Positions 1 through 13,419 are shown, counted from the stretch's first letter. The stretch is 61,861 nt of DNA from Acanthaster planci (GCF_001949145.1 NW_019091359.1:1439379-1501239); one strand, 5' to 3'. Made by a program: numbers and translations. The notes: generated by a model from the letters alone, not told the origin.

Positions 1-70
1 GTATGTGTGGTATGCACTAATCCTCACACAATGGTGCGGTAGTAACAGTCCTCAGTAGGGAAGGGGTTAA
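1..70. mobile_element. Truncated TTAA-ended MITE copy
   Basis: The segment ends in AGGGGTTAA at 62-70. It carries GGTATGCACTAATCCTC near its start, in the same order and spacing as one half of the element at 26453-26643 read in reverse. The window edge cuts the element, so only about 70 bp are visible. It lies in the intron after the last visible THUMPD3 exon. Confidence 0.6.
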
Positions 71-327
71 GGGGAGTTGCTTGACCTATGGTAGACAATA
101 ATTCTGCCTCACTCTTGCTCTTAGTTTTAAAAGCTTACTTCAAGGGGTATAGAGCCTCCACCGCACATAGGATCACATATGACGTCACCTGGTTGTGGCT
201 CACCTAACCTAAGGCAAAAGATCAAAATAGCCATGTCATTCCATTTGCTACAAGTGCAGTTTTGTGATAAGAGCTAGACAGATCTTGGACTTGCAAAGAA
301 TCTAATACACTTGTTCAGTTACGCTAC

Positions 328-2389
328 CTCAGCATACAGTGGGCCAATGTTGAGCGCAGCGTTGTGGGACCGAAGTGCACGATGTTTCTCTTGTGCATGC
401 TCTCCTCGGTCAAGTTGATTCCGATCATCGCGTCGTTGTCAGTGACATTCACCAGGACTTCCATCTCGAAGGATTTCAGCCTGACCGGCCAGCCATATCG
501 CTGGGCGAGGTACTCTCCCAGCTTGCCTGCCGCCTCTTGTGAGGAGAAGCTGTGATTGTCGCCGACTCGGTGCGCTGTCACTCTGAACGTGGGCAGGTAA
601 GGTGAGCTTTGCAGGAGGGGCTCCTCAGATGCCCGACGAGAACTCTCGGGAGAATTGTCTTCCGGTGGCCTGCATCCACTGTCCGAATCTTCACTCGAGG
701 GTATTTGTGAAGATGTAACCCTGTCATTGACGGTGCCAAGAGTATCTGAGGTGTCCTGGCTTGGAGTTGGAGAGGATGTCTCCAGCAGGGCTGGGATAAA
801 GTGAACTCCTCGGAAATGCATCCATGCATCCAGAGCATGGACCCAGTCTGAGTGGCTCAGGTGACTGCAGAGCTCTTGAAGAGACTCATCCTGATTGAGA
901 GGGAGAGGGGACGTTCAAAGTCAAGTACGGTCACCCTGTACCCGCCCAGTAAGTGTGCCAAGAAAAATGGTGACAAACCCTAAAATTGAAAGACCTCTGA
1001 AATCACTCCAATCTAGGAGGCTCAAGTTTGCTGTAAGTACCGTAACTGAGAAAAACGTAATTTTATCAATATTACTGAATAGTGTCTGTGCCAAATAGCT
1101 GCATACCATAAATAAGATTTGTGATTTCAACCATTTTATACCATTTCCGCAATATTAATCTTTATACAGATTGCATTAATAGATGACATTAAGTGAAAGA
1201 CAGGCCAGCATTGTCTGGACTACACGTTTACTTTTCCTTGACAGAGATTAAGGCCCTTCAACTGTTTGACGACCACAAAGAGATGATTGACGGTTCGAAG
1301 ATGCAATGCCTGGGGAAGACAAAAAGAAAACAAAGTAAACTAGGTATCAGTCAAATACTCTGGACACATTTCGTCAATGCCTTATAAATGAATTACATGT
1401 ATAACTAGCAATTTTGCCATACCGGGAGGTATTTCCTCAAAAAGCAATGGGCGTATTGCAGATTTTTTTTTTCAAATTTACATCCTCTGTCAATGTGTCA
1501 ATGGGGCAAGTAAAATCTTGCCTGGTAAAAGAGTAGTGTTCATTTTGTTAGTATCTGGCACACAAAAATTGTGATGGCCTGATATGGAATTGGACTTTCC
1601 CGGTTTCCTACGCACAAAAAGGTAAAGTCATGCAAGCACAAATGATTTACATCATGTAGGCCTACATGTACATCATCACAGATAAAGAGTTTCTAACTCC
1701 CCCATGCCAGAAAACAGTAACTTACTTCATGAACTCAAAGTCATTACTTCATCATACTCGCACTGGGTATGACCGAGTAGTGACTCTGAGTTCTTGAAAT
1801 ATCGTTGACCAATCCAAGGCAAAATTCGAAAATGAGGAGTGTTGATTTAATCATTGAGGAAAGAGTTCCATATACGAACAACACTAATTTTCCCTAAAAT
1901 GTTATAACAGCCGTCAGGTGATAACATGTCCTAAAAAGTGAAATTTAGTTCACAAAATTCCAAAGCATTTACTTAGAAAACTCTTAGGTTTTTTTCAGAC
2001 AAATTTCATTCCATAATTGAAACTACTGACAGCCGATAATCTAAGTTGACACTGAATACTAAAAGTGTTCCATCAACCATGATGATGATGATACTGATCA
2101 GTTGATAGAAGGAACTTTTGTTCACCTTCTTTAATTGGCTTTGACGGATTTCAAAGTAAACTTTGCCTCGGCCAACAGAGGCGTTGATATCACAGCCAAG
2201 TTTCTCGGTGCATTCATCGAGTGCAGTCCGTTCAAATCCAGTAGCAACGGTTGCACCGACAACGAATTTCGCTTCCCCTTCCATCACGAGTCCATCTCCT
2301 CCATGCATGCCATGCATGCTGCACATGTGACTGACCTCTGACATCCATCGACTCTCCACTATAGCGCCCTCCTGCGACCTTAGAGCCAT
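328..2389 (-). CDS. THUMPD3: THUMPD3-like tRNA (guanine-N2)-methyltransferase, 5' part, three coding exons
   Basis: Three exons join in frame: 2126-2389, 1232-1309 and 328-890 (donor GTAGCG, phase 2). Exon 1 encodes VVGATVATGFERTA and RGKVYFEI, exon 2 encodes LRTVNHLFVVVKQL, and exon 3 ends in HFGPTTLRSTLAHCML. These match the N-terminal and THUMP regions of vertebrate THUMPD3 in order and spacing. Exon 3 also has a Ser/Pro/Asp-rich linker (about codons 30-85 of the exon) where the human protein is likewise disordered. The ATG at 2389 is chosen because an in-frame TGA lies two codons upstream; a Met at 2344 is a possible alternative. By family knowledge the enzyme works with TRMT112 to make m2G at tRNA position 6; the THUMP domain binds the tRNA acceptor end. 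The Rossmann methyltransferase domain is not in the window, so catalytic residues cannot be checked. The region 1-327 is intron. Confidence 0.9.
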
Positions 2390-5300
2390 CGCTCAGCTCA
2401 AAGTCGACCACTGAGTGTGCCGCCGGAAGGCAATGACACCTAGGCCTACCCTCAATTTTTAAAATTAAGAAAAACACAACTTTCTCAGGTGTATGAGATA
2501 CACCCACAACTAAAGCCCATGTCCTCGTCGCTTGTTTTCTCTTTCATTTTGTGTAGGTTAATGGAGGATTTTTACTGAAATTCCCATCCATCCTTCAAAG
2601 TCGCACAACCTTTGACGACTATAATATACGTTTGAAAATCATGTTACATTTAAGTGGCTTCGAAAAGGTGGGCAAGTTATTACTTGAAATTTCACGCTCC
2701 TACAAAAATTATAATAAGATAAATTAACTTTGTCTGTATCAGAAAGATCGATGCTGGAAGTTACATCCTGGCGGTGTGCGCGCGCATTTAAAAAGGGGAT
2801 GACCCATAGATCTACTGAACTAAATTTTCAAAGAGGGACCGAATGTGTTATTTTGGGGCCCCAAAAATTTGAAACTTGGATTTCTATGTGACCTTTTGCA
2901 GCCTTTCTGACGGGTGAGGCTACATTTTGGGGCTTTTACACTTTTTTGAGAAAGTGAACATGGGGGGGGTGCCCCGTTGCCCCTCCCTATCCGCTCTTGA
3001 ATGAGGAAAAGCTTTACGGGAACCGTGACGGGTGCGCGTGTTAAAAGTCGTATTAGTCAGTATTCAATATGTGTTCTGCCGACGGCTTGTGAAAAGTGAC
3101 CCGATTTTCAAGGTCATTTTATTGTAGCGGACCAGTCCCACGTCAGTTGTATGGTGGGAGGAAGGAGGAACGGTCCCCTAAGTAAAGCGGACGAGCACTT
3201 GGAGGACACTTGAGCAATAAATGATGTCTTACTCCAGAATACAATGTATTAAATGTGAAAACAGTTGGTGTAGTGTAATTTCTAGACGCCACCGTAAATA
3301 ATAATACAATGGATGGTCAAAGGCTAACAGGGCACCTGGCTATAGCTGACCAATACAGTATGGCATGTTGTAATACAGAAAACAGTTACCACATTGGGCC
3401 CCGTAAATCGTACAATTTCACCCACAGAAGATTGTGTGAAGTATTTATACAATGATAAGTACTTACTAGGGTTTCTAACATTGACTCTCTCCCTTTGGAG
3501 CATGGACGAAGCCATGGCCCCTGCAAATTAATAGAGGCAAAATGCAGTGAATACGGTTCTACATTCGAGACCCTAAAGCCAAGAGACCCCCTTCACCCCA
3601 CGTGCACAGAAAGCGCCTAAAAAGTATAAACTTTAAGTTAATTACCTCCGTGAAGCGTATTGGAAGGATGAGGGCGCCCTTACTCAGGTACGGTTCCCTA
3701 CACTATTGTAACCTCAACATCGCCACTTAATCATTCAGTTGGGGTTCAACGCCCACCTTAGAGATAGACTAAAAACTGCCCGCACATTGTGTTTTGCCAG
3801 TGAAAGATGTGGTGCGCTTCATCAAATGACCACCGAGCATCCTTCTGATAAAAAATTGCATGAAATTTCACAGTGGCGTAAATCTGTGTTGGAAAGGGGG
3901 GATTGGGGTTGGGAAAGGTGGTTGGGGGGGGTGACTTGCCCGGCCAGAGAAATTTGAAAAGCAGGGGACACCATAAACACAATATAGGGGGCGATGTTCG
4001 TGATAAAGATGTACATCTGTAATGTGTATCAAATTCATGCAGAATCCTACATCCGAATGGTATATTTATGACTTATTAAAATTGCTTTCCCTTTTTAATG
4101 ATATTGCAAACAGTTTAGTCATTGGGAATCCTGTAAATTCTTCACAATTCGCTTTAATTTTTTTGCTTATTACAAAAAAAGTAGTTGGTTGATTCAATAG
4201 CCCAACCCCACCTCAAACTGGAATATATATTGCCCCACCCCCGGGATTTACGCCCATCGAATTACGCAATTCAAGTTGAGGCAATCTAAAACTTCTTTGA
4301 AACAATTGTGAAATCTTTGATTTCATGGCTCTAAAAAGAGTCCAGTTCTTTCGTAATATTGAATATGATTAAAATTACCTGATCTCAACGTCACCTGGCG
4401 TTAAACTGTAGAACCCTCGCGCAGGAAAATAAGATACTAACAAAAATAAATACAGCTACTGCTCCTAATTTAACTTATTGCTGAGCTTTCGGTGACTGTG
4501 AACCTTCGTCAGGGCAAGCAGATTCAGAAAAAGGGATATAAGTATAGGAAAATAAGATGTTTTTGATCAACCCCCGCGCTTTGCCCTACTGCAGTGCGTT
4601 GGGAAGGATAAATACTCTGCACAACATTTTGTAAAAGGAAGCTTCACGAACGGACCCGAAATGTATTGTGATTGTATAGATTGTCGTCAGGGCGCAGTTC
4701 CCACTTCAATATACACGACTGCACGTGTCAAGTGCGTATGCTGACCAATTGTTCAAATGAACTGTATCCAAAGATTGCACGAATCATTCCTGAAAAGGCG
4801 GCCCAAAGTCAATCAGATTTGATTTCGGTTTCAGAGTGACGTGTACCCTAATCCACTGGAATATGGATATAAAAATGACTGAAACGCTACTGCGCTTAAG
4901 TCACTTGTTAACACGTCATTTCTCGCTACAACATTTGTAAACACACGAACATAAGAGCCGACATGTTAAACATGCGCATACTTTGAAACAAGCAGCGTTT
5001 ATTATGAAGAAGAGGGGGAAACGGACGAGGCTGCAAAACACTGCAAACTTTGTCCAAACATAATAGGCTATAAACAAGCTTCTTTTAATTGCATAGATGT
5101 AAATTAAGTGTCTCCTTGCTTGCATTTTATGTTTCAAATGAATGATCTCTTTAGTTAATGTTAATCCAAATGTAACTCAAACTACAGCCAAACACTGTAT
5201 AAAGTATGTACATAGGCCCTAGGTGTAAAATTCTGGTCCCATTGCATCTATTTACATCAAGCACGATCCTTGTGGCTACTAAAAAACAAAACAGAAAAAC

Positions 5301-5479
5301 AAACATATAAGACATGACCAAATAATTTAGAAAGACAGTTACGCAAGCATGGTATCGATGAAAAACCCCTTTTGCTAATCCATAATTATGCACACGATCG
5401 ATAATGGGTGAAGGCATTTGTCTTGACATCAAGTGAAGTGAACTTAATAAAAGTTGAAGAACGCATTTCCTTTCACCTT
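2390..5479. other. Intergenic stretch between THUMPD3 and the small gene
   Basis: No exon with paired splice sites and conserved-looking protein is visible on either strand. It should hold the THUMPD3 promoter and 5' UTR at its left end and the 3' UTR of the small gene at its right end. A minus-strand AATAAA at 4998-5003 could serve the small gene. A hammerhead-like retroelement relic at 4455-4530 is listed separately. Confidence 0.5.
4455..4530 (-). ncRNA. Hammerhead-ribozyme-like sequence, probable Penelope-type retroelement relic
   Basis: On the minus strand CTGACGA (4512-4506) is followed by a short arm containing GGT and ACC, then GAAA (4490-4487). This is the order of the conserved hammerhead core, CUGANGA - stem II - GAAA. 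CTGCT upstream can pair with AGCAG downstream near 4460 as a stem I. Penelope-like elements are known to carry hammerhead motifs in their terminal repeats, and the wording here (CTGACGAAGG then CCGAAAGCTC) resembles them. No reverse-transcriptase ORF is nearby. A convincing stem III was not resolved, so activity is not claimed. Confidence 0.4.
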
Positions 5480-8400
5480 TCACGTTCTGATGGAATTGCC
5501 AAGTCCAAGGATGGTGTTAGCCGCTCCGATACCACATCGACCGACTAGAAAGTAAAAACAGAGACAAAACACTATCGTTTTTTTGTTTGGTTAAGTTTTG
5601 ATCTACATGTATACATGTAATTCAGTTTGCACCTGTTTATTCGCGGCGGTGATTTTACAGAGAATTAAAATGACATACAATAAAGTCAATAATTAACAAG
5701 TGTGTGCGTGTCTTCAGATTTATTTAACGATCGTGTTACCTGATCGTGAAATGTTCTTCGCATACTCACATTTGGTGGGCTTGGGCCTTTCAATCTGCCA
5801 GTAGTTAAATCCGTCCTTTGCTTTGTCGTTGTATGTTGTCCGGAGTGACCTTGCACTTCCGGGTTTCTGGCGCTTTTTGTCGTAGTTCCCAGGCAAGGTT
5901 CCGTTCAGTCCCGACACGACCACCTGCGTGAAGGTCGGGTCCCCGACTCTGGTTAGCGTACCGTTTCTCGTGTACTCAAAGGTCGCCACGTGCTCGTTCT
6001 TTGGCGCCCTTTGCGCAAGGAGACCTTACAAATACACAAGCAAAACATAGTCACAATAAGTCATCAAATTGATTCCAGTCAAAAGTCAGCCTACCTCACA
6101 AGTGACTTTTTATTATTATTATTATTATTCTAATATTTTTGAATGACATGTGATTGACTTTTAAACTGTGTGATTACAATTTAGAATCAGACACTTCATA
6201 ACAGTTTAGTATTTTCTAGGCCTAATGCAGCCCAAAACATTTGTCTCTTTTTGTTTTCACAGTCGTGCTGACAGTGAAAGAAAGAGCGTAACTTTGAACC
6301 CAGCGTTTTCAAATCCCTTCTAACGAAAATGTAGTGGTGGCCCTGAAGAGACGTGACACGGAATGAATAGCTTTTTCAACCAGAACAAGTCTTGGCTATT
6401 CGGTGTTCACGGGTTTAATTCGTTTTACGAAGATTCTATATGCCATTTCAGTTATATTCAGTAATTAACTTATTCAAATGTATTTTTGGACCCAGAACGA
6501 CCAAAAGGACTGGGCTGGAGACTAGTACTTCGACTTTGAGGTGAGTACTTAAAAGCATCAATCCTCTGAGTGACCGAGAACAAAATGGATGCCTGCTGTG
6601 CACCTTAAAATGAACATCATTTAAACATCGTAAACTCAGCTGGAAACAGATGATGAAATCGTCTTTACAATATTGTCACTAACCTCCATGGCTGATGACT
6701 TTCCCCGATGGCATGGCAACTTGAAACGTTGTACACTGAAAACGAGACAGGGAAAATAAAAAGCCATGAAACGAACCGAGGAAAGCCAGATGAATAACAA
6801 CAAAATGTATGCATGTAGAACTGCACGAAATAGGCGGCCGCGCTTCTTCGATATTCCACTGACATGAACTTAACCACACGAAGAAAGTCCAAGTGTAGGC
6901 CTTACGATTTTCGGAAGTCCGCTACAGTCACTTATTTGTTGACATTTAAAAACATGCTCATACACATATGAACTTTAGAATGATGTAATTGTTTTCCTCA
7001 TAACATCAGGTCATTCATTTGAAGAACAAGATGCAAGCGTTAAGATGCACCGTCAACTGAGGATTCGAATCTCTGGAACGTAGAGTCGAGTCAAACTGAA
7101 AGGGGGGGGGGGTTTCTATCTTTCTAATTCACATTATCTCATGTTATGCTTCTGTGCACCGTCAACTGAGGATTCGAATCTATGAAACGTGGAGTCGAGT
7201 CAAACTGAAAGGTGGGGGGGGGGATTTCTATCTTTCTAATTCACATTGTCTCATGTTATGCTTCTGTGCCTACAACAGTGCATCTGGGTAAGACCATTTC
7301 TCTGTTGAGGAGCATTCGAGTCTTGATCTCTAAACAAACACGCCGCTCGGGGAAAGCTTTTGCACAAAATCTGCTGCTGTATGCGCCAAGCTGCACTGAG
7401 TCTTTGTCAATAGAGATTAGCATTCTGGATTTTGTCTGGCCGTAGTTTGCAAACATACCAAACGCTGTATGTGTGTAACTAAGGACGGCAATAGGGGATT
7501 CGATTCGGCCAATAATCTTTTGAAAAGCGAGTACCACCAGATAATGAGATTTGACCATTTCAGTAAACTAGCTCTCGAACAACAAATCATCATTTCATTT
7601 CAAAACACGATTATTGTTCACGGTCGAATGGGTCGAATCGATTCACATTTCGGTTGTTACGACAGCAATTCACTAAGAAGGCTAGCTTGATACGATACAA
7701 ATGTCGCCAAGCACCGATGGAGAGTTTCAGGGTCAAAGTCTTCTCGCTATGGCATGTCAAAAAGACTGGGGTTGAAATAATAGATATCGCGTACAATGAC
7801 CGGTATCCGATGTATCTGTTTAGTTGATAATCTTAGTTACCTTAAGTTGCATCTTGGCCCAGTGGTCTGTGTAACCTTGTGGAAGTTTAACGGGATCATG
7901 ACGGGACCAAAAAGTCATACTGTTGAAAAAGTGTTCAAACAAATCAATGGATAGGCTACGTGTAATTATTCCATGTGATTACATTTCATTCGAATCACTT
8001 CAGTTAGGCCTACTTGTATACATTTTCCCAGCTATTTTAAAACTTTTTTAAATTCTTATTCACAGATTAGTATTTTCAAAAGTGGTGACTTTGTGCACTT
8101 GCAATGTTTCATTTCAACTTTTGTCACAATTTCTGGTGTTCCAGTTGAATGCAAGCCATAAGCCGACACATTCAATTTCGTCGAGGAGCTATCGATTTCT
8201 CCTCAAGTACACCGCATCGTATCTTTCGGAAAACAACTTTGTCTTTTACCGCACAAGACTCATTTGCTCTGCAGAAGTATAATGTCTACATGTTTGATAC
8301 AATACGAACAGGATCTTTGAAAACTGTCATTCAGAAACAACTTAGACGAATTCAATTCGTAACAACAAATTTTCTGGACAAGGGTATTCACTGTAGTGAC

Positions 8401-9186
8401 CGAGTTTTGAAATCGAATGGCATATTCCAATGGCACATAACATTCGTCTTGGACGAATTTCAACACTCGAATTGGTGAATTTGGATGATGAAAGTTTGGA
8501 AATAGCTGGGAAAACCTACACTGTCCTAGAAACTTTAAGTCACTTTAGTCAACCATTGTATCCAGCTACGTACATGTCTTCGAATTTGACATGCTCTCCG
8601 TGTAAAACATAAACACTTGTATATCTCCAGCCCATCAAGTACTAAAAGATTTAATAATGAGATCTAGCCATAAAATCCAAGGAAATTGTAAGAAAGGGTT
8701 TCTCCGTACTTTGAAACAATAATTAACATAATATATGTGAAAAGGTATACATGAAAAAATATATATACAGTATCGATATTTCGTGTCAATGATGGATAAA
8801 GAGCAAATGACAAGCCTGGTGAGCTGCGAACATAACAAGGACATCTTACTTGCCAAAAATGATGAAAAATATGAGCGAGGTGTCCAGCGAAAAGACCTCA
8901 ATCTTACAGACTCTTTCATATTGAAAACAGAGGAGAAAAAACAGACAAAAATGCAGTCCTTTTGACTGCGTCGCGCTTTTTAAAAATATTGTAACCCATA
9001 AGTTACTGTCACAAACAGAAGTGATCCTTTTGCCAAATTTCCCTCAACCGAAAACAAGTCATGTCAAAGTTTGTGGACAAGCATGAAACGTACCAAGTCC
9101 GAAAGGGTCTACATAATCTGAAACCTTAAAGATACTTACGACGATTTCCTAGGTGAGTAAGGCCGCAGTGCGTCAATGTTCGCCAT
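5480..9186 (-). CDS. Unrecognised small protein, five exons, about 165 aa
   Basis: Five minus-strand exons join in frame: 9140-9186, 7841-7919, 6684-6735, 5770-6024 and 5480-5544 (stop TGA 5482-5480). All introns are GT-AG and the phases run 2, 0, 1, 1. The start ATG at 9186 has a strong context (A at -3, G at +4). The frame is open upstream, so a longer N-terminus is possible. The protein starts MANIDALRPYSP and contains MTFWSRHDPVKLPQGYTDHW, FEYTRNGTLTRVGD, KDGFNYWQIERPKP and a small-residue C-terminus ending LGLGNSIRT. No signal peptide, membrane segment or catalytic motif is visible. Scattered Tyr/Trp/Pro motifs remind me of small axonemal microtubule-associated proteins, but this is only an impression. 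If the donor at 5769 is not used, reading continues to a stop at about 5720, giving an alternative tail YAKNISRSGNTIVK. Confidence 0.62.
6110..6129. repeat. ATT trinucleotide microsatellite
   Basis: About seven ATT units lie in the intron between exons 3 and 4 of the small gene. Confidence 0.85.
7047..7266. repeat. Tandem duplication, two copies of about 109 bp
   Basis: GCACCGTCAACTGAGG starts at 7047 and again at 7156. Each copy runs through a G-homopolymer tract of slightly different length and ends in CATGTTATGCTTCTGTGC. The copies differ at only a few positions, which suggests a recent duplication. It lies in an intron of the small gene. Confidence 0.85.
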
Positions 9187-10820
9187 CTTGACGATGCCTA
9201 GAGAATGCAAGGCACGAGGGGATTTGCTGGTGGTCCCTTTGTGCTGAACTTTGATCAATGCGCAACTGCGGTTCTTGTTATGCACGGGCCAGCGCGTCGG
9301 CATTGTGTAGGGGTGAAGCCCAGGTGAAGTGGTTGTCAACGTTACGGTAAACGAACTCCCGGTGTGTTCGTCTTGAGGTCGGAAACTCACTCAGGGTGGG
9401 ATCGAAGGGTGCTGGATGAGTGGCTTAACGATCTGTAGCTTGACTTCAGGGTTAATGTGGCCTTCATTTCACGGACTTTAAAATGCCCATCGTGTCCGAG
9501 AACTGGACCCTCGCACATAGTGTACATTTGCTTAAATCGATGCACAATGATATTTTATAGACAAACCTGGTTGTTCGCCGCGAAGTTCCCAAATGTAGAC
9601 TGAAATCACTAACTCAAGAAAAATTAAACATCAATTTAAGACAATACCAACCAATACCAATATGATAAGGTGAACTAGCCTAACGAACGCCAAATAAATT
9701 ATGAATTGGGCTCCTTAATTGGCATCTTTGACCCCCGTAAATCCGTGTATAAACCTACTATCGTTTACAATTAATGGGTTTTGAGTTGAACAGACGTATG
9801 ACACCCAATTCATCAGTCAAGTGGGCCTATTGTTGTATTTCAGCATATTGCAGCAGCATTTATTTAATAATCATTCGTATTTGGTCTACATTCGCAACCG
9901 GTCATGTCAATCATACAAGTTACTTCGATAATAATAAATACATGTACACTCTTTTTATACATACAGGCACCATTCACACAAAGAGTATTTTCAGCATTAA
10001 TGTAACTGAGAACACTAGGCCTACTGCTCTGAAAAAAGATTAACAAAGACACAAATATACTATTTAGCCGTAATGAGGAATTTCACAAGTGTAAACGTTG
10101 GCTGTCTAAATATACAAAAAGAAAAAAACAAAAGTGTAACTACTAATACAAAACCGATAAAAATAAAAAAACTTATATAACAAAATTATGAAATGTTAAC
10201 CTACAAAATGCAGACTCGGTGTACCTTCAGCTATGGTGTATCAAATTATAAAAGCAACCATCAAACAAACTTTTCCCAAGATTTCAGCCGGTTATGATCC
10301 AGCCCAAAGCAATTCTAGATCCCATATCCACATTCATTGATGGCATCATCGTTAGCCCTATTTCAATGCATGTACTGAACATGTCGCAACTCTGTTGCTC
10401 TTCAAACGAAAATAAAACAAACATTCTCAAGACTAAATAGTTCGCCAATTTGTTACTATATTTCATTCAGCTCAGATTTTGCAGTGGACAAAATCATTTC
10501 CACCCAAACGCTTGAATGGTTTCGTTTCCGGAATACCACCACGATAATAGTGGAGGAAGGTAAGCTGACTATTTAACTGACATGACTGAAAATAACGTGC
10601 GTGCCGTAGCCACGGGCAAGCGGCTTCAGTAATTTCCAATTTCTAAGCAGATAGGTCCTAATGCTTCAATGTAGGACAGCGCTGCTCGATTTACAGACCC
10701 TGAATCATTCATTTGAATTGATACGTAATCACAATTGCACATTTAATTTTAAAAGCAGATTAACATCATCAAAACGTATAAATTATGTATAATAGTACTT
10801 AAGGACCTCTTTAATTCAAG

Positions 10821-10928
10821 CAGATCCGGATCACGATCAGTGATCCAACGCTGGTTCACTGACTCCAGAACCCGCCTGATGGATAGCGCGAACCAGCTTT
10901 GGAATCACTAATCGAGATCCAGATCCAT
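10821..10928. repeat. Foldback (hairpin) element with about 36-bp arms
   Basis: The left arm (10821-10857) contains GGATCACGATCAGTGATCC and GCTGGTTC. The right arm (10890-10928) is its imperfect reverse complement. About 32 bp of loop separates them. The form fits a small MITE or a hairpin transcript; no target-site duplication was established. Confidence 0.65.
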
Positions 10929-12600
10929 TTGAAACAAACAGATCCTAAGCAAGCACCCAATGTTTTTTAACTTTGAGGTGTAGTTTCTGCAGCTACAAGA
11001 ACATTAACTTTGTTGGTCCACGGCTGCTTTATACATAGGCCTGTACCTTTTATCTTGGACTGACAAACTTTCTCTGGGATGTACACCTTTTAGTGCTGTT
11101 GAAGCATCAGTTATTCTATATTTCAACATTTATAGGTGATTCCATTCACGAATAAAAGGATTTTACCTTTCAGCGTGTGATTTTCGAATAAGAATATTTT
11201 CTCAAACGATACTTGCCGACAATTACGACTAAATAACTTAAGTCTGATTCTTGCAGTCTGGTTAAAAGAAATAGCAAACCTCAGAGGTGTAAACTGTGAT
11301 TTAACATTTCTTTGAACCGAGACGTTAAGATCGACATAGCCGTGGTGCATTAAGTGTATTCAGTTAATATATGTATATTTATATTCACGCATCTTGTACA
11401 CACATATCAGAGAGAGTGGTTATTTTTTACGCATGAACCTCGAGTCCCTATTATTACTTACCAAATGGCAGATTTTAAAGCGCTTGTGAAAAAAAGTCGG
11501 CCTACGCTGCCTTGTTTAACATTGCGGAAGTTTTGAGCATTCACTCACAACAATTAGCTCACTGGAATTGCAGCATGATTGGGCGAATTATGAAAGATGA
11601 CGTTCATGACATGCACAAACCATAAGGTTATTGTTCCAACACCAAATAGGTGCAACTCTACCAGTGACATACAACTTTCTGGGTTAAGTGAGGGATTCGC
11701 TGACCAACTACAGCTTCCATAACACACTACATAAACCAAAGTAGACAAATAAGATGTTCGGCAAAGGAGAATCTCCTCATTTGGATGTAATCACTCACAT
11801 TTAAAACTCACAAAATTTACCAGACAATCAAATCAACAATTAAGGATATCAGCTTGGTGAGAAAACATTAAGCGTACTAATTCTACTTAACATCAAGAGA
11901 AACTAAGACAATGCAAGGACACGCAGTCAACCACCTTAAAGCACCTCTTAATATTTTCGTGACAGTACGCGGCAACAACGCCCGATTTGCATAGACCGTT
12001 TTAATGGCAAAACACGTAATACAATTTTAATCACACACTGCTGTATAGTTCTTGGAAACACACACTTTGCATTGATACGATTATTTCAACATCCAGTGAG
12101 GGCTTTCAGAAAACTGACGAAATTTGTGAATTTCTAATAAACAGAAGGTATAATGAGTACATGATGTAAATCAGGTGAAAATAAATAATTGATTCTTCTT
12201 GCCTTGTCTTTCAACGAACAGAACAAACAAAAAATGCATATTTATTTTAATCCAAAAGTTTGCCGAATTGAAGCTGGACCTCTACCATACGAGGTACGTA
12301 AAACGCAGCCTCACAGAAGAATAGGACGATTACATTCGGGTCCAATATTTGTGTTCCCACAAAACATTTGGGTGTACTTAAAATGTTTTGACAAAAACAG
12401 TGCTTTGTAAAAGAAATATTAACGGCCTCATACATTAAAACACTTTACCCACTAGTTTACCAGTTTCCATAATTCTGCAGACTCTTTAAATAGCAAAAAA
12501 TGTTTATTAGGCCCACATTTGTATCTTTATCCTTCAAAAAGTAACGAACTACCAAAACAACAAACAAGCCCCATCAAACTTTTTCTGGAATTGCCATCCG

Positions 12601-12800
12601 ATTTGAGATCCTGATGTGAGACAGGATGTCGACATCATGAGGTAGTTTTTGACCACGGTTACGTCTTGGGAGAGATGTACCATCATTCTGTGATGCATTT
12701 TTGACCACGGTTATGTCTTGGGAGAGAAATGTACCATCATTCTGTGATACATTATCTTAAGATGTCGACATCCTGTTGGCAGTGTGTCGTCATCCTGAGA
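12601..12800. repeat. Foldback element enclosing a 52-bp tandem duplication
   Basis: ACAGGATGTCGACATC at 12621-12636 is repeated in perfect inverted form at 12761-12776, and weaker inverted similarity extends outward. Between the arms a unit containing GACCACGGTTA and GTCTTGGGAGAGA occurs twice with a 52-bp period (12651 and 12703). This looks like a degenerate non-autonomous element. Confidence 0.65.
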
Positions 12801-13419
12801 TATAACACGTCGTGAATTTAACAAGTCGAATGACACTTCCAGAGCCCTTTGAAGGATGTATGTACTACAGACTCCATTACCAAATGTCCTACGAAAACCG
12901 GTTCACCAGATCGCTCGCAGAAGGGAGTCCATGGGTTCCAATAATCACGCAAAATTATTTGTTCCCCAACAGTGATAATAAATGTTAGCACATCCCACGT
13001 GAGTATGTTGGTATTACCGCACAGGATTGGAACTGTACATTCCCGTGTCTGGTACTGTGGTGCGGTCCTGGACATTGTGCAGCGGTCCTCGAACAAAACT
13101 CACAACTTCTTGTATTTAGTGATTGAAAAAAAAAACTGTTACCGAAGTATTGGTCCTATGATAAAATTGATGGGTTCAGAAAATTTCAATGTTGAAACCG
13201 TCAGCAGGGCCGCAAACTGTACTATCCCTGAACCTACAAGCACCCATAAAGCTGATGTGATTCAAACATCGTTCATTTTGCTCAGCTTTTCCCTTGCTAA
13301 TCACATGCGACGTGAACACTGCATACACTTTCTTTAAAAAATGAAAAGCGGTGGACTCCCTACGTGCAGGGACATAACAGACATCCTTCGAAGTCTCCCC
13401 TTGAGCCCTGGCGACCTAC

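Noticed and set aside
3324-3515. Minus-strand 63-codon open frame
   Set aside because: It has no splice or homology support and its composition matches intergenic DNA.
12818-13337. Overlapping open frames of 92 and 121 codons on opposite strands
   Set aside because: Mirror-image frames next to a repeat element, with no domain features on either strand.
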